DNA of 8,197 bases, from assembly GCA_041581055.1 (NCBI GenBank), contig JBFGCT010000183.1:1-8197 (forward strand), read 5' to 3'. The notes beneath the pieces are model-generated. The model saw only the letters and a program-made list of their open reading frames with translations. It was not told the origin of the DNA and searched no databases. Positions 6,875-8,197 of the stretch are shown here, one piece after another. This DNA is from JBFGCT01 sp041581055. GTDB taxonomy: Bacteria; Actinomycetota; Acidimicrobiia; Acidimicrobiales; Ilumatobacteraceae. Every line of letters begins with the position of its first letter. The stretch's first letter is position 1. The position numbers were made by a program, and so were the translations under genes.

Positions 6875-6899
6875 GCCAACGGGGGTTCGAACGGGAAGC

Positions 6900-8197
6900 A
6901 TGACCAAATCGGTTCCGATCATCCTCATTCAGAACGTCACGCCCGAGAACTTCGCCGACGCGATGCAGCAGGCGATCCAGATCGAGATCGCCACGATTCC
7001 CGTCTATCTGTACACCTACTACTCGATCAACCGTGATCCGCAGGATCAGGCGACGATCACCGCCAACCTCACCACCGAACTCGAGCGGGCGGGCAAGGAT
7101 CCGCAGGACGCGGCGGCCATCGCCCTCGATCTGTCGACGCGCGTCATGGTGTACTCCAACCAGGCCGGGGCGCTGATCATGAGCGTGGTCATCGAGGAGA
7201 TGCTGCACATGGCGCTCTCGTCGAACGTGAAGCAGTCGCTCGTCGGCCCGCCGGAGTTGGTCGGCAAGTCGCCGTCGGGCTACCCGGTCGAACTCCCGGG
7301 GCACGAGCCGCCGTTCCCGATCAACCTCGCCCGGCTGTCGCTCGACCAGCTCTACACGTTCCTCCAGATCGAGAGCCCGAAACCGCTCGACGGAGCCGAG
7401 GACACGCCGACGGCGATCGAGTACACCACGATCGGCGAGTTCTACCGTGCGATCGAGGAGTGCATCACCGAGCACTACGCGGACGACTCCTGCTACCACG
7501 GCGGTCGGCCACAGCTCACGCCGGGCCGTGGCTACTACGCCCACAACAACATCGACACCGTGTACTACGACCGCCAGCACAAGCCGCACTTCGTCAACGC
7601 CGACGACAGCGGCGACCTGATCCACGTGACCGACTGCGCCTCCGCGTGCGCCGCGATCGACGAGATCTGCGCGCAGGGCGAGGGCAACGACGCGACGGGC
7701 TTCGTGCACGGCGGCGACGTGGCGTGCACCCCGCCGACGGACCCCGACTACGACGACAAGCTCGACGAGGAGCTGTCGCACTTCGCCAAGTTCAACCAGA
7801 TCTACTGCCGGTACCAGCGGTTGACGGCGGCGTTCAACGACGCGCTGGGCGTCGACGACTACGACATCGCCAAGCACTTCGTGCTCGACGTCCCGAGCAA
7901 TCCGGTCAACGCCGACTACCCGGACGGGATCCAGGCGGTCAACCAATTGACCAACGCGATCTACACGTACATCTTCGTGATGACCGAGAGCTGCTACCGG
8001 ACCGACGGCGACACGCAGTACGAGACGTTCATGTTCGGCATCCACAAGTCGATGATCTTCCTCCTCAACTCGCTGTGCGGGGCGATGACCGGCTATCGCT
8101 ACCTCTCCCGGAAGGACGGCAAGGAGTACACCGCCGCCTGCACCTTCGAGGACTACTGGTTCGCCGCCGCGTCGAGTCCGAAGAGCCAGATCATCGA
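6900..8197 (+). CDS. Ferritin-like protein related to iminophenyl-pyruvate dimer synthase (VioB/RebD/StaD) domain, 3' end outside window
   Basis: An ATG at 6900 opens a frame with no stop to the window edge, giving 432 complete codons. I recognise the Ferritin-like family of VioB, RebD and StaD, which couple two indole- or phenyl-imine pyruvates in bisindole biosynthesis. Most stand-alone relatives have no known function. Supporting motifs are IQIEIATIPVYLYTYYSI (26-43, first-helix Glu29), VIEEMLH (97-103, an ExxH pair with Glu100 and His103), ICAQGEG (256-262, Glu261) and ELSHFAKF (291-298, His294). Together they look like a carboxylate/His metal site in a four-helix bundle. Ten Cys are visible (188, 198, 246, 250, 257, 276, 303, 365, 393, 414), including C-x3-C-x6-C at 246-257, which is many for such a protein. 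There is no signal peptide. The start fits the family N-terminus, but GGGAAG (6893-6898) lies only 1 nt before the ATG, so ribosome binding is unusual. A redox or metal role is plausible; the substrate is unknown. Confidence 0.8.
   Translation, partial: MTKSVPIILIQNVTPENFADAMQQAIQIEIATIPVYLYTYYSINRDPQDQATITANLTTELERAGKDPQDAAAIALDLSTRVMVYSNQAGALIMSVVIEEMLHMALSSNVKQSLVGPPELVGKSPSGYPVELPGHEPPFPINLARLSLDQLYTFLQIESPKPLDGAEDTPTAIEYTTIGEFYRAIEECITEHYADDSCYHGGRPQLTPGRGYYAHNNIDTVYYDRQHKPHFVNADDSGDLIHVTDCASACAAIDEICAQGEGNDATGFVHGGDVACTPPTDPDYDDKLDEELSHFAKFNQIYCRYQRLTAAFNDALGVDDYDIAKHFVLDVPSNPVNADYPDGIQAVNQLTNAIYTYIFVMTESCYRTDGDTQYETFMFGIHKSMIFLLNSLCGAMTGYRYLSRKDGKEYTAACTFEDYWFAAASSPKSQII

Noticed and set aside
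6876..6898. GGGGGTTCGAAC, resembling a tRNA T-arm
   Set aside because: The 3' side of the stem would need a C run but is followed by GGGAAG. No anticodon or acceptor stem can be built around it.
6543..8045. A 500-codon minus-strand open frame across the GGDEF 3' end and the ferritin-like gene
   Set aside because: It is Val, Arg and Asp repetitive with no domain. The plus-strand frame from 6900 has clear family motifs and stays open to the window end.

Overview
The window reads as chromosomal DNA from a high-GC actinobacterium. Codons end strongly in G or C, GTG starts and short gene overlaps occur, and -10-like hexamers have the TAnnnT form. An Acidimicrobiia or Ilumatobacter-like source fits, but this is an impression from protein style, not a search result. 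All six genes lie on the + strand, and the first and last are cut by the window edges. I see no insertion sequence, CRISPR array, tRNA or rRNA.

Bases 1-5635 form a metabolic block of four enzymes. A class I/II PLP aminotransferase (3' part only, 1-769) overlaps by 4 nt a D-2-hydroxyacid dehydrogenase of the glyoxylate/hydroxypyruvate reductase type (766-1734). A 100-nt gap carrying a nested inverted repeat follows. Next comes a single-chain 2-oxoacid dehydrogenase E1 in which the alpha and beta subunits are fused (1835-4105). After 27 nt comes an ALDH7-family aldehyde dehydrogenase (4133-5635) that closely resembles antiquitin and bacterial piperideine-6-carboxylate (AmaB-type) dehydrogenase. 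An aminotransferase, an ALDH7 and a 2-oxoacid decarboxylating E1 together suggest lysine degradation by the aminoadipate route: aminoadipate semialdehyde to 2-aminoadipate to 2-oxoadipate to an acyl-CoA. ALDH7 supports this directly; the roles of the other three are inferred from context. No E2, E3 or lysine 6-aminotransferase lies in the window.

Bases 5636-6899 hold a separate regulatory gene, a GAF-GGDEF diguanylate cyclase (5733-6797) with an intact GGEEF active site and an RxxD inhibition site. A candidate promoter lies upstream and a strong hairpin follows the stop codon.

Bases 6900-8197 are the start of a gene for a ferritin-like protein related to the iminophenyl-pyruvate dimer synthase (VioB/RebD/StaD) domain. 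It is cysteine-rich, of unknown function, and runs off the right edge. A structured 102-nt intergenic region with a candidate promoter precedes it. This gene and its leader are the least explained part of the window.
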